Assembly: GCA_040954595.2 (NCBI GenBank)
Contig: CM082582.2
Location: 3,658,001-3,722,000, forward strand
From: Balanoglossus misakiensis
Taxonomy: Eukaryota; Hemichordata
Direction: 5' to 3'
DNA: 64,000 bases
A program made the position numbers and the translations under genes. Below, piece by piece: positions 1-12,640 of this stretch. Position 1 is the first letter of the stretch. Each line of letters starts with the position of its first letter. Below the pieces are notes generated by a model, which ran no database searches, had not been told where the DNA came from, and worked only from the letters and a program-made list of their open reading frames with translations.

Positions 1-50
1 TATTTTCGCATTTTTTTGACTCTCGCAAAGTTCGCGAAAAATTCTGTTTA
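1..50. repeat. Truncated MITE end (TACTGTAAAAC family)
   Basis: The first 50 bases resemble, in reverse orientation, the TTCGCGAA-containing end of the elements at 14665-14859 and 62252-62464. The window edge cuts the element. Assigned by internal similarity only. Confidence 0.45.
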
Positions 51-1551
51 CCTAGGGCCAGTGTAATATTATTTGGCCCGGAACCAACCTCAATACCAAA
101 GTTTAGTCAGACTACTCCAACGCTGCTCTGATACAGCATGTCAGCATTGGATTTACTTTGAGCTAACTTCAAACTTGCAGGTGCATTCTAGGGCAAATAT
201 AAACACAAATGAAATCTCTTATCTCTCTTCCTGGACAAAACTACAACATCACATGATTAATTAAGAACTCATTGTGTTAAGGAGAAACATTGCTTGACAT
301 TGTTCTTCCTTACACACACACATGCACACACACATGCAGACACACAAGTTTTTCTATCAATTCTTCTGTATAGAATAACTAAAATGTAAAAATCTTTGAC
401 AACAACAAAAAATTACATTAATTGTATCGCAATGCACTAAGGTACTTCCCAAAACAACCAACATAATGAGCTTTACTTCCAGTGAAGAGATTCAAATGAC
501 AATAAATTTGGACAAAACACAGCAAACAGTGTTATCATTACACCAAACTTGCTTGCTTAGCATGAAAAGGATAACAATGCCTTGTAATAAGTTACATTTG
601 TATTACATGTCATAAAAGTGACAAGTCTGTGTGATATGTACCACAGAACATAATAAACAGAGCAATGACACCTTGACATTACACACAACAAACACCAGAC
701 TTGTATCTTGTTCACATTGGCAAAATATGACTGGGTCCTGCACCAGCATAGATTAATAATCACAGGGGATTAGATTTGGTCTGTGTCCTTACATCTCATC
801 ATGAACGAATTCGGCCTAAGGACATTTTATAGTGCTTTGTGACTTCTGACGCCAAATCAACTGCGCGGGCGTTAACTGGGCTGGACTAAAACCGGTGTTA
901 CAAGTCCACGCACGAAAATTTAGCCCTACTCAGATTTTATGTTGGACATAAACCCCGCCCCCTCTCCATCCTACCATTCCAGCACTCAAAAGCTTACTGT
1001 TATGGCGGCCAAGAACCGAGCGTACGTAGAAAGATTTTAGTCTACTTATTTCAGTAGATTCGCAAAAAAAAATAATAAAGAGTTACCTTTGATCCCCTCT
1101 ATTTTAGCCTTCAGAGGCATTAATACCCGACTTTGATTTTTGTCCCTTTTCATCCAAAGCACCGACACATGAGAACAAAAATTTGATGTGATATACATTT
1201 TCTTCCATGAGAACAATGTGAGAAAGAGTCATATATTATGTATATGCCACAAATGTAAACCGCAGTACTGTCCAGTAGAAATCGGCTGAAAGTTGATCAT
1301 GGAACTGTGTGGTAGTGTTGTGAGAGGAGTGGCTCTGGGCACACATGGTCAAAGGTCAAACGTCGACCAAATGTCGGGTTGAGGTTACAAGTGGAGTTCA
1401 TTGACCAAACTGTCAAATCTCACACCCAAAAATCATCATTCCTGTGTGAACATGTGGTCAAAAATTCACGGGGTTAAATTTCACTAAAAGAACTCAACTG
1501 AAATGCCTTATTACATGTAACTGGTATTTATATCTATTTAATTGCAACTCC

Positions 1552-1637
1552 TTCACTCCATTTCCCTTTTTAGACGTCCAACTTTACCATATAGAGCAAT
1601 TTGGATTTGGCCCCAACAATGGTGGTGAAAGGGTTAA
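1552..1637 (-). repeat. Short palindromic interspersed repeat, TTAACCCTTTCACC family
   Basis: Reverse-orientation copy of an ~90-bp repeat found eight times in the window. It starts near TTCACTCC and ends GGTGAAAGGGTTAA. The core is the complement of GTTGGACCTCT and ATTGTTTTCTATGG motifs seen in the other copies. The ends are inverted, so it behaves like a tiny MITE. The rest of 51-2091 shows no convincing gene. Confidence 0.7.
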
Positions 1638-2091
1638 ACTTAGAAACTTTCTTTTAATGTTTATAAATTACAACACCAAGTGACTGCACTTTAAGTTGTG
1701 AGAGTTTTTAATTTCACTAAATAAAATCTGTTTTTGGTCAATGGAGTTTTGACACCATGTAGGTTTCTAATTAGAAATCAAACAGAGACGGTCTCTTTGT
1801 TGTGAAATGGCTCAAGGGCTTTTGGGTTAGGGGATCAGCTACATGAAAACATTTACAGCTGTGTATGGACTCAACAGTTTACACATCTATGATTATTCTT
1901 AGACTATTTCCCTGTATATGTAAGAATTTTTGGAATGATCTTGTTAATTTCTATGATAGAAGAATCCATTTGTCACAGAAATACGGGGTAGAAGGTTTCA
2001 CCATGGAAAGAACTGTAATAAACATTAAACATGACCTCAAACATGAACTTAAAACTGTTTCTGTTCGATTTTCTTCCAAAATAATCTATCG

Positions 2092-2255
2092 TTAATTTTC
2101 TCCTGAGAGAAACTGTGGAAAGTAATTTTCCATACACTCTGGAAGAGCTGGCATGGTTGGATGAACAAAGAAATAGACTCCTCTCTCTATTATGATTTCC
2201 ACCCCTGATTCAAGTCTTATTGTATGTTGGCATGCCTCAATTATGGAGACATATT
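2092..2255 (-). CDS. KIAA1755/PLEKHG4-like, last visible exon
   Basis: The acceptor is a T-rich tract ending TTTGCAG on the minus strand. Two bases complete a Glu codon with the G left by the previous exon, giving KSEYVSIIEACQHTIRLESG at the join. The frame continues through a hydrophobic stretch (VEIIIERGVYFFVHPTMPAL) to TAA at 2094-2092. No strong donor occurs before the stop, so this reads as a terminal exon. ATTAAA-type poly(A) variants exist 400-550 bp downstream but none is compelling. Confidence 0.6.
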
Positions 2256-5200
2256 CTGCAAACAAATCATGAAACCACCACAGGGTGAACTTTCCCATGA
2301 ATGAATATAAGCACATACCATAAAGACTGGGTCTTGGTATGTGCCAACAGTAACATACTGGCTACCAATCACTCATAAATGCTTCTAGGTTAGACGAAAC
2401 TGAAATTCTACATGTAAATACGTCTGTGTAAGTTGTTTGGATTCAAACGTTGTAACCAAAGTTAAGTCAAGTCAGAGTATTAGTGCTCTATTCATCTTTG
2501 CTTTTGGTAATCAATACATCTTACACAGCATACTGCACAAAAGAAAAGCACCGTACGAAAGCAAATCTCACCTGATTTCAGCGTATTCATACTACCACTC
2601 TTTGGCAAGGATTCCTCAACAGGCAGATCTTGTTCCGGGATAATTGCCGGGCTACTACCAGACTGAGACTTCCTCTGTTCCTTATTTCCAGACTTCCGTC
2701 GGCTCTTCCGCTCGGTCAACGGAGGCCGTATGATGTCTTCCCAGGTCATCCTTTCCAGTCCGTATTCCGTGCTCAAAACACAGTATTCCAGAGCCATGCG
2801 GTTTTCATCCGGGTTCAGACTCTGCAGCCATTCCATTGTAAATATGATCTCGTAGGAGTCTTGCGGAATTAGAATGCTGTGCGTTCTTCCATGGAAGAAG
2901 TAAGTTAAAGCTAGCAGTATTGTTCCAGGCACAGGTGACTTCAGCTGGAAGTAGAAATCTCCAGACTGTAAAAGTTCATCGTCGATTTCTTTGAAGTGTA
3001 CAATAATTTTATCATCAAAGCAGATGGGCCATCCTTCATCCTTGGGCCGTCTCCTCCCTTGTATCTGAAGCTGGATCTGGTCAAGAAAAAGATACACCAC
3101 ACAGAAGTTAGGGGGTCTGGCTTCCAGCTGCTGTCTGTATTCTAATCACTGTGGATATGAAGCAGTTGTCAATGACCTAGTCCCCACTGATCAATTGACA
3201 GATTAAGAGAATACTATTAACAGAAGTCATGGGGGAATATCAGTCATGTACATGTATGTCTGCAATATGGCCCTGACAGCATTTCTAATGAGAATTTGTC
3301 TTGTGGTACAAATGTATGACAATTGACATGTACACTATTATAGTAAAATTATTGTTGTGAATGAACGAAATCAGCTGTGGGAATACAGCAAGACAGAAGA
3401 TGGACGCTGAAACCATGTGGTACATAATATACCAAACGGGAGAAAACAAAATGACCGCCTAGCAGCCATACTGGATGGCATCGCAACTGAAATTGATGTG
3501 TGCATATGAATGCCATGGCAGGCTGTCTCACTGCCAAGTTTGAATGGAATCAGTTCAGGAATCATGTCTGAGTATGTATGGATGTAGGGCACTCTATCAA
3601 CCCCTCCAGACTCAGTTTACAGGGACTATCGGTAATAAGATCTCATTACAGAGGTTCATAGCAAACATCGATACCGACTGTATAGTAGTGACTTCATGAG
3701 GTCATCTGGATGCATTTGATGGTTTGTGTCGGAAGACCAATTTGCGGGATCACAGCATGGAATGCAACAGCTGGAAAACTTCCACATCATCCGTATGATG
3801 TCATGGCACTGGATTTGCTACGAGGTCACACTGACTCACGCATGATGCAATTGTCCATGGAAAGCACTTTTAAAACTGTTTTGGGATGTCTATTTAATTA
3901 TACAGAAAATATGCTACATCTAAGTAAATCTCAGCAATCTCATATAATCATATACACACAAAAATATTTACCTTATGCCATGCAATAGAATTAGATTTCA
4001 TTTTTTAACCCAGGAATAACATGTAACCTCGTTTATTTCATTGTTATATTAATATTAATTGCTCTCTATGGTAAGGTTGGACCTCTACATTAGTAGACAG
4101 GGGTGAAAGGTTTAGCCTTGTCTTCTCCATTACCCACAGTATATTAGCACAACTAATCTACAATCTACCAACAAAGTTACACGTAGCATTATAGCATACC
4201 AGGAAACGTAGAAATTTAACCAGATTTCTGGTTTTATAACCTTTACACTGTGGGTTTGCAGAAACCATAAACACTGGTTTTATTCTGACCTTGGTTAAAC
4301 AAACATGTGGTTTTAGCAAAGGCAATTCTAAACAGCTGTATAAATGGGATTTGAAAAATTGCGAAACAGCTACAAAAGTTAAACTTGCTTGGCTGCATGT
4401 TTGATTGTAACTAAAAATTTAACACACTTCAAAATAAACTTCCTTGCAAAGAAAGAATTCTCACAACAAATCCAGCTAGCTACATGTACTTGAATCAAAT
4501 TCCATCATTTATTCAATTCATATGGACTTCTTTTCACTTCCCACAGCATTTGATGAACTACGGGGTACACATTTCACCACATAAAACTGTCAGAGACGTG
4601 AATTAATCAAAGCCAATGAAACACAAACAGTCAATTGTTTTCATATCAATACTGGAGTTACCAGTGAGTGAGTTTGACCTGGACATACCACAAGAGTCTT
4701 TGTAACCAGCTTCGAGTGTTGACCAATATCACAGCAATTTACCTGTCCCCTCCTGACCTACTTTGTATTAGCCAACAGAAATGGTTCTCCATTTCATTAA
4801 CATGAAAAATATGTCCACTGTTCCATCAAGCAAGTGTCCACAAAAAAATTCAGACACATTTTCTGTAAAAGACCAATCCCCTGTCAATTTGAAACATACT
4901 TTTTACCAAACTTTACTCACAAATAAATCACTACATTATCATTATGTTTAGGTTTTGAATTTTACCATCTGTAGTAATCATATCATAAGAGAAACTGGAT
5001 GACCCTGAAATATGTTTGGATGTAATAGAGACATACCTGATCAGTCACTATTTAGCAGTGAGGTACACGTACTAGGCCATGCATTATGCCCACAGAGAGA
5101 TCAACAGATGTGGAGCAGTTGGGAATGAATGCCAGATACCTAAATCCCTGCTGTAGTGTTTGTGTGAAAGTCCACTGAACCAAAGAGATGACTCATTCTG

Positions 5201-8200
5201 CCAACGAACAGGGTTCACGGATTCACTCTTAAAGGGAAGGCAGTGTACGAACTGAGGGGACATTTCTCACAAAACATCGACTTTTTAAGTACACAACACG
5301 TAGGGGGAAAATCTCCCGGTTGACAATACATCACTTTGCCAACCATGGAATGTTTGTGCTCTGTACTGTTCTCTTCCTTGTAGAGTTAGTCTAAACAGCC
5401 AAACACAAAAATTCTCTATTCCGAGCGATTTTCAAAATACACTGTGTCTATTTGACCTGACTTCACTTGGTAACCTGAGTCCCTCCACCCACATTGCTAA
5501 CAATGGCTTAAGTTATAACTGTTCCATTACCATGTGAATTGTATCCAAAGTTTTGGGAGGCAATGTCAACTTTAAACTTGGCGATTGAAAAGCTAACACA
5601 GGACAACACAATTGTTAGTCAATTAAGCATCAATTAAGTGATTAGCTACAACACTGCCCGCATTGAAAACACTCAGTAAGGAGAGACTGCTTCTTTGTTG
5701 GAATGTGTGGCAACATTTAGCAAAAGCTAGGGTGTCATTTTGGGAAGTAGAAGAACTTCAAGTTGGATGTCCAGAGACATTTTAGCACTTTTTACCCAAT
5801 GAAGATGGAGAAGAATGGTACCTGCACCAATTTGTCATCAATGAAAATATAGGAAGGTTCAACCCAGATTTACCGTCAGTACAGTGAAGATAAAAGTTGT
5901 GTGACCAGCATTGATTGGAAAGGACCTCCTAGCAATGGAAATGGCTCTTTTCCCATCATTCTCCATTCACTGATTTCCACGCATCAACTTTATTCCTGAC
6001 AAAGGTCTTCCATGAAGGACCGAAACATTGAATAAAGGAATTAACTTCATCTTCTGGAAGCAGATCCTAGGTTTTTTTTATCAAATCCATTGAAGCCCAC
6101 CTCAAAGTTCTGACTTCCATTCACCATCGAGAAGCACTAACTGTAGTTGGACTGACCAGGCATCAGATTTTGACATTTTTATTTTATTGTTTCATACTCT
6201 TAGTTTTTTATCAGTAATGGTGTGCTCTTTGAGCATGAAGTAATTTTATTATTATCAAGTGAATATGTGCTGAAAACAATATGCCTTTGCCAAAAAATCT
6301 ACAAGAAACAATTCCTTTTTTTTCTTTCTGTCCTGAGGAATATGTATAAAACAAACTAATTCATGTAAAAGTTTGGCATAAATTGTCACTTGACGTATAA
6401 TTAATATCCACTCTCTTAATTAATGAACTCTGCACCAAATAGTTGCATTTCAATTCTTTTCTTTTTTTGCATCCGAAGTTCACACATTCTGAGTTGCAAT
6501 ATTTGTTTTTGAAATGCACCAGAAAAATCTGTTGTGTCTGAACACTGGGGCCAAACCCTGCCACTTGCATGTGATCTTTGAATTCCAGTCATGCCTTTCA
6601 TTTAACTCACATTATGCCCTCTCATCAAATAATGGCAAGACTGATGAAATTTTCAACTTTCTGCTGTTTAACCCTTTCACCACCATGGTTCAGTCCAAAT
6701 CCATTGTTTTCTATGGTAAAGTTGGACCTCTGAAGAGGCAACTGGGGGTGAAAGGGTTCAGTTGTTTCAACGTACACAGTGTAACATACACACTGTAACA
6801 AGAATTTGAACTGTGACTGAAAGCTACAAAAAAGATGAAGTTTCGAAGGGTGAATCTAGCCTAACAATAATACATTATAACTCTACATATTGCGCAGTCA
6901 CTGAATAACTATCAGAAAACACTCTCAAGATAATTTACGAAACCATCATTGGATAATATGCTTGCTTTGCAGTGATGCTAGTTAGTGTCCCAATAATATT
7001 GAAAGGTTGACTGCTTTTGAACAGGGTTCTCTTGTGAGAGTGGTTGTATTACATGGACAGGCTTAATATTGAGGGGTGTTAATCCCTTACACATTGCTTG
7101 AGGTCTATCAACCCAAACATACCAACTTAGACTACCCTTTGACAATCTAAAGAAACCTAACATTCTTACAGAAAGCTAATACTTTGAGTGTTTTAACCCC
7201 CCTTTTCATACAAATTCACCCCATTTCTGTTCCCAACAATGACTTCACACAATTGACAATGTGAACTTTTTGTCCCCCCAAAAAATAACCAGAAGCTAAA
7301 AATAACACCAATTCACTGACTGGTCATCTCTTTTTGTATTTAAGTTGCATTTTCAGAAAGAAACACTAACTCATTTCAACACAAATCTTCTAACAAAACA
7401 CCCATTGTGTGTACATGTAGGTCTTCGCTAGACCACCGATGATCACTCCTTATATCTAAGCATGAACTTGTCAGTAACAGTTGCAGTGTAACTTATTCAT
7501 GCCTAGCCTCAGCAGATGTATTTGGTACTTTGTGACATTAACATAATACCAATATGTTGACATTTTGCAGAAATCATGTTAGAACTTCACAAAGAAAGGC
7601 ATGACTAACCACGGAAGACATTGGTACCATCATTACTACAAGTACACTTTTACTATATTCATCTGATTTACGTAACATTTTTCACCGGTCTGACTTTTCA
7701 ATATAAGAAGGTGCTCTATTTACGCTGTGACCCTATTAGGGCAACTTCATATGGTGTGTATTGGGAATTCTTTAACTCAGTGGAATTTTCAACTAGCAAA
7801 ATCACTCTTCTGGTTAACTTGAAATAACTTGCTACAATACATCCCCTGTGCACACAATAACATAATACATGTATACTTAAAATCATTAAAATAATTTGGA
7901 AAGAAATAGCCTGATTAGGCTTTCAAATCATCAGTGGATGAAATTGCTCGTGAAATGCAGCCATCTTGTTAGGAAAGCTTTGAGAGCTTCATAATACTGA
8001 TATTGTCTTCGAAATGGCCCTGTGTTAACTCCATATCCCATCAATCAAAGTCAACTCTTATATAGTGCCGCCTTGTTATCTTGCTTTGCTCTAAAATTTG
8101 TAAAAATTTTACAGTGTTATTTTTTTCAGCTCTATGCAGGGGATTCAACTTTCAAATCCACATCCAACTTTGTCTTCCTCCAGACTGGCTTAGTCCAATT

Positions 8201-8636
8201 TTCAAAGTCAGTAACAAGGGTCAACTGGAAATCAGACCCTTGCTTTCTTTTTAAAATCAAACGCAGCAATGACCGATAAATTGTTTACATCACAAGATTT
8301 CACACTTTCCCTTCTTTGCCTTAAAAGTTAGCAGTTTTGAAACCATTTTGTCTCACGCAAAATCGCATTCAGCAGGGTCAGAACAGGAGTTTTGTTGACA
8401 CACATTTCACTACTGTAAACATACACAAGACCCACCTTCGCCTCCTCTCTCAAAACTTGCAGCTGAATTTTGGCCGGGAGTAAATAATCCGTCAGGAATG
8501 TCCTTCCATCACCAGCAAAGTGTGAATCCACAATCTGGCAAACTTGGCCTATAATCACTGGTGCTGTACATCGAAACGGTGGATATAGTTTAGAAAGCGT
8601 CTCCTGAACGCTGTTGTCAAACGCTTCCTGAGAGTC
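2092..8636 (-). CDS. KIAA1755/PLEKHG4-like protein, shared 3' exons
   Basis: Gene-level entry for three shared exons: 8636-8436 (67 codons, phase 0 in and out), 3076-2572 (168 codons plus one base) and 2255-2092 (two bases, 53 codons, TAA). Diagnostic stretches are LSKLYPPFRCTAPVIIGQV, GDGRTFLTDYLLPAK, GWPICFDDKIIVHF, LLQSGDFYFQL and FTMEWLQSLNPDENR. These match the conserved start of vertebrate KIAA1755 and PLEKHG4 (puratrophin-1) proteins, as recalled from family knowledge. In vertebrates that region precedes SEC14-like, spectrin and DH-PH (Rho GEF) regions; here the frame stops after it, so the product may be a short N-terminal-domain protein, or another isoform may continue left of the window. 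The N-terminus comes from one of several upstream first exons, so this entry has no start codon. The role of the domain is not known to me. Confidence 0.8.
2572..3076 (-). CDS. KIAA1755/PLEKHG4-like, core domain exon
   Basis: The acceptor is TTTTTCTTGACCAG and the donor is TCAG/GTGAGA (phase 1). It encodes about 168 residues. The first ~110 carry the family hallmarks GWPICFDDKIIVHF, SGDFYFQL, FTMEWLQSLNPDENRMALEY and MTWEDIIRPP. A basic, Ser-rich, probably disordered linker follows (RKSRRKSGNKEQRKSQSGSS). A start at the second CAG (3070) is possible and would remove two codons. Confidence 0.8.
3160..3610. repeat. Old dispersed repeat (GGCCGCCTAGCAGCCAT family)
   Basis: Shares ordered blocks with 22350-22735: AATGACCTAGTCCCC, GTGGTAC, AAAATGACCGCCTAGCAGCC, AAGTTTGAATGGAATC and TGTCTGAGTA. 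A fragment with the last blocks lies at 9836-9900. It is diverged and lies in the intron between shared exons 8436 and 3076. Confidence 0.6.
4063..4114 (+). repeat. Partial TTAACCCTTTCACC-family repeat
   Basis: Keeps the right half of the repeat: CTCTATGGTAAGGTTGGACC through GGGGTGAAAGGTTTA. The left end is lost. Confidence 0.6.
5988..6037 (+). ncRNA. Hammerhead-ribozyme-like relic of a Penelope-type retroelement
   Basis: CTTTATTC (5988-5995) and GAATAAAG (6030-6037) form a perfect 8-bp outer stem. Between them lie CTGA, a GGTCTTC/GAAGGACC hairpin and CGAAAC, in hammerhead core order. Known Penelope-like elements carry such minimal hammerheads next to a conserved CGAAACRTTG sequence. The core reads CTGACAA instead of CTGANGA, so the catalytic G8 is A and self-cleavage is unlikely. 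No reverse transcriptase is seen nearby. Confidence 0.45.
6668..6759 (+). repeat. TTAACCCTTTCACC-family repeat, intact copy
   Basis: Best copy: it opens TTAACCCTTTCACCACCATG, contains CCATTGTTTTCTATGG and GTTGGACCTCTGAAGAGG, and closes GGGGGTGAAAGGGTTCA. The ends are inverted complements. It lies in the intron between shared exons 8436 and 3076. Confidence 0.8.
8436..8636 (-). CDS. KIAA1755/PLEKHG4-like, first shared exon
   Basis: The acceptor is TTTTTCAATCTGTTGCAG and the donor AAG/GTGGGT. The 201-bp exon is exactly 67 codons, phase 0 at both ends, and begins DSQEAFDNSVQETLSKLYPP. It contains the family motifs LYPPF, TAPVIIGQV, GDGRTFLTDYLLPAK and QLQVLREEAK. It has no start codon near its 5' end, so it needs an upstream exon. 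All eight candidate first exons end in phase 0 and could join it without frame loss. Confidence 0.8.
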
Positions 8637-10506
8637 CTGCAACAGATTGAAAAAGAAGTGGTCTCGAGTTAATGATATTCAATTTGCAGGTATTGTGTGG
8701 TGTTTGGTGCACGCGTGAATAGTTTTCAGGTCAAGTTACCTGAGCTCCCCTAACATCAGTAACACATGTCACACGTTGAAAGGGGAAAAAAAAACACTCT
8801 GAGATTGAAGTGTTTCGCCACATCACAAAGTCTTTTGAAAACTCAACTGTAGATAATAACTAATTGAAAATCCATCTCACCCATTTTTTTTTTCAAAACT
8901 TGATTCTGTAACACTGAAAACGGGCCCACTGCACTAGTGTATAGTACTGTACAGTCAAAGAAACTACCCTCTTACCTAGGCATACAAACATGATCACTTC
9001 ATTCAAATGCCTTGTAAAAAGCTACCTGACTATTAAGTATCAGTATCATGAACATTCTCCGACATGAAAGGGAGTCTCCTGGGCTGTTGTAATACGAGAC
9101 AGACCAGTCAAAAAAAGTCAGAATGTAGTCTCACACAGCACATCAGCTGTACATGTAATATTACAGCTTGAAACTTTGTCAAATCACTGAAGGTGTGTAA
9201 CAGCAGAAGAAAGTTCCAGTCACGCTCATATCAGTCTACACACACACAGGACACCAATCCACTGTTACGCCAACTCAAGCCTTGATCAGGCTTAACTTAC
9301 TGGAGCAAGCAACCCAAGTTCTAGCTGATAGAAGGTAAAGTATCTGTGAGGCTTGTTGTCTTTGACTGCAAAAATGCAGGAATGCGACTAACACCCCAAA
9401 AAAGTGTGGGAATCGCAACTGATTTATTCTTCCTTAATAAAAATAGTGGGAGGGCCTGGCAACCATGTACCCTGGGAATATTTAGACTGGAACGTGCAAC
9501 AACAATGGTTTGCATGGGATTTTCATGAGCTTGGCTATGTTAAACAACCATGTGAATGTAAAATACACCTTTGCAGATATTCTCCAACTTTGGAGGCACC
9601 TTGTTCTACACTCTCTAACATGACATAAGTGCCAGAAAGGTATGTATAGAAAGTAAATCCAGAAAAACAATTTTTGAGAGAAAAAAACACAAGTACCTGA
9701 TGCAGCATAAATGGAATAAGATATGTAAACACAATTTATTTGGCTTGATATAAAGGGATTAAGTTTTCAATGATTGTGGAACATGAAAGAGGAAAGAAAA
9801 TGAAGTAATGTACATCACAGTGTATTACTGTCCTTGTACCGTACAAAGTTTGAATGGAATAGACCCAGGCCTGTATATAATGGCTCTGGACATCAATAAT
9901 TCACATGGCAAAATAAATTGACATGTAATGTACACCATTGATAGATATAACAAGTTAGAATGAAACCAGTTGATGCATTATAACTGAATAATAGTTCTAG
10001 ATCATGTAGATGCATGGAAGGATAACGCCCATCCATGAATGTCCTGGAATACGAAAGTGAGACTAAAAATTAGCAAATTCTTTTTTACAGGAGGAAAAAT
10101 ACCAACAGCAGAGAAGTATACATGAATTTCATATCCATGCAAGAATAAATTCAGTAAGCTTTCGCTTGGTTTGTTTACATAACTGAACGTAGGTGGCTCT
10201 AAAAATAACATAAACAATGCAGAATAAATGTGCAGTATATTATTTACTTGTGGTGAAAAGTCTTTGATTAGAATTAAATTATTAAAACAATTAGTTCCAT
10301 GAAGATATAAAATATCATTTATATGTAAAAAAAATTAACTTCCTTGATCATGAAGTATCACATCATATGCTATTCTATATGTGGTATATTCCTATCACTT
10401 ATAGTCACTTGTTGAAATGGTCAGCAGATCTACCTACTTTTAACTAACTTTTCAAAGAGTTTCAACTGCGCATAACCTAAGCTGAATTAAATGAATCATC
10501 ATTTAC

Positions 10507-10677
10507 CTCCCAAAGTGAAGCTGGAGAGGCCAGTTTTCTCCTGAAAACACACCAGACTTTTCTGAAACGCTTCAACATGGCCGGCTGTGTCATTGTATGG
10601 AATGGCATGATGTACTCTCTTACTGCTAAAAGGGAAACCACTCCCTCTTCCTGAACCTTCCAAATTGCATATTCCAT
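10507..10677 (-). CDS. Alternative first exon A (57 codons)
   Basis: ATG to a TTGGGAG/GTAAAT donor, 171 bp, phase 0. The peptide begins MEYAIWKVQEEGVVSLLAVR and has a basic middle (LKRFRKVWCVFRRKL). It is the nearest candidate first exon to the shared exon at 8636, across a 1.87-kb intron. No family match was recognised. It could instead be an internal exon, since a CCAG acceptor-like site lies 9 bp upstream of the ATG, but its exact codon ending fits the phase-0 acceptor. Confidence 0.55.
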
Positions 10678-11648
10678 GTTCTATTTCCTGGGGTCACTTT
10701 AGGATACAAGGCTCCCCAGGGAAGTCAAACCGGTGGGGGAATAAAACTCCTACACACAATGTAATTATCATCTCTTGAGTTGCTATAAACTGTACAAAAT
10801 CAATATCATCCTAATGGTTTCATAAAAACATTTAATTCTGTAAACAGTAAAGCATAGGTTACACACACACTAAGACAGTTTGTGCCTAGTTGATAGTTGT
10901 CGTAACTCATTTAAGAAATCACCAAACATACATGGTAAACACTAAAAAGTGTGGCCTGCAACTTTAGTAATCATAGTAAAGTTCTGGAAATTATTCTCCT
11001 AGTTTCGTAATTTTATTTTATAAAATGCTGGTCACATACTGAAGAACAATGTATCTAAAAGCTTTATTTTCAGTTCACATATCAACATAGGGCTTACATT
11101 ATCTGACTATCAAAATGTCATCTGAATTTGAGCATCAAAGAGAATATCTCCCAAATTTATTGACAGTTAAATTTAGAAGCGACTTTCCTGATACAGTACA
11201 GGCGTAAGAAAAAGACTGTAGTTGATCGAAATTGTGTTTTATCACCTACAATGTCATACAAATTTTGATTGGTATCCCAAATAATATAATTGTTGATCAT
11301 AAGAAATGAGTAGCGAGTGACCAACAACTAAAGGTACTGCTGAAAAGTTTCTTTTCAAAAGTCTATTCAAAGTGTCCAAATCAAAATGAGTCATCATGTA
11401 AGGGTCCTTCTTGTACGCCAATGAAATTTGCAAGTACCCAAAAACTGATGAAAGTCTGTACTAAGAATAGAAACACTGAATGCATGTATTTCCACTTCCT
11501 TAGATGATAGATATGATACAGCAATGAATCATACTTTCATGGCAAACGGAAGACTGGCAGGGTTGGATATGGATTACACCAAATTACATCATCCAACATT
11601 TGCATATTGTAGGTGTCACATGTTACATGTAATTGAAGGTGACATGTA

Positions 11649-12640
11649 CAGGCAAGGCAAAGGGGGGGTAATTACGGCGGTGACATCAAAGAGATCTATT
11701 TGAATGTGAACGTCACTGAGTGGCAGTTACGGCCGGTTGGAAAAATTTTCAAACGGAGATTTTCGGTACTTCAAGTGATCGTAGTGCATCCATTTTTCTA
11801 AGACGTGTATGAAACACCACAGTCAATGATAGGATGATTTTTCGTGAAGTTTTAACGACGCGTTCCCGAGAAAGACAGTTTCGGTATGTTGGTTTAAATT
11901 GTGGTCCCTGACTCACGGAAAAGATTTCTTGTCTTGAAAAAAATTGGGTAGGTTAGGAAGATATTGAACTAAGTTACCGTGAATTTATAATAGTGTGAGC
12001 CGCTCCGTTGTGGAGTAATGACGGTGTAAAAATTGCCTTCGCCATCGACGAGTACAGCCGTGTTTGCCATATGTGTATGCATTGAAGTAGGTCAACGCAT
12101 GTTAACCCATGACGTAATGGCTTCCTTTTCAACGCGTCGTTAACTCTCATTAGCATATTACATACGGAGTCTATACACTATTCACGCTGACTGACTTCTC
12201 AGGACTGACCTATGGCACTGTAAATTGTGGTCCTTGACCCACGGCATGGATATATTCATGTCAAAATTATGAATAGAGGAGTTTAATAATGTTTCTAAAA
12301 CCTGAGGGGGTTAATTTTTGTGTGGGTATGGCAGATATTTTTTTTTTTATTTTTTAACTTCAAGGTCACTTTGAATTTCGTGATCACAATTTTGTAAGTG
12401 GAATTAAAGAAATTCTTCTCGATAAAACTTCATGAAAAATCACATGTAGTACATTCATAGTACCAGTAATGTGCCTGGGGTGAAATAATTGTCAGAAATG
12501 GGTTGCAAGTTGCTAAACTTTCGTTCTGAAAAAAGTTGAAAAACTGTATGCAAATGAGGAATTCAAACGTTACTGGCCAGTTCAAGTGTTTGCATTGCAT
12601 AATCCCCTGCTGTTTAATTACCCCCCCTTTGCCCTGCCTG
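11649..12640. mobile_element. Non-autonomous DNA transposon, 992 bp, ATGTA duplication
   Basis: The ends are inverted: CAGGCAAGGCAAAGGGGGGG on the left and CCCCCCCTTTGCCCTGCCTG on the right, each flanked by ATGTA (11644-11648 and 12641-12645). Inside, two copies of an AATTGTGGTCCYTGACYCAC segment lie near 11897 and 12222. No transposase is seen. The 5-bp duplication does not decide the superfamily. Confidence 0.8.

Larger units (their letters stand above)
3611..8435. other. Intron of the KIAA1755/PLEKHG4-like gene
   Basis: AT-rich intron sequence. Apart from the repeats and the hammerhead relic listed separately, nothing coding was recognised on either strand. Confidence 0.6.

Noticed and set aside
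300-350. (CA)n-like tracts here and near 13375 as possible functional sites
   Set aside because: Ordinary short microsatellites.
9697-9708. Possible extra first exon encoding MLHQ before GTACTT (minus strand)
   Set aside because: Phase 0, but only four codons and a poor donor; too weak to list.
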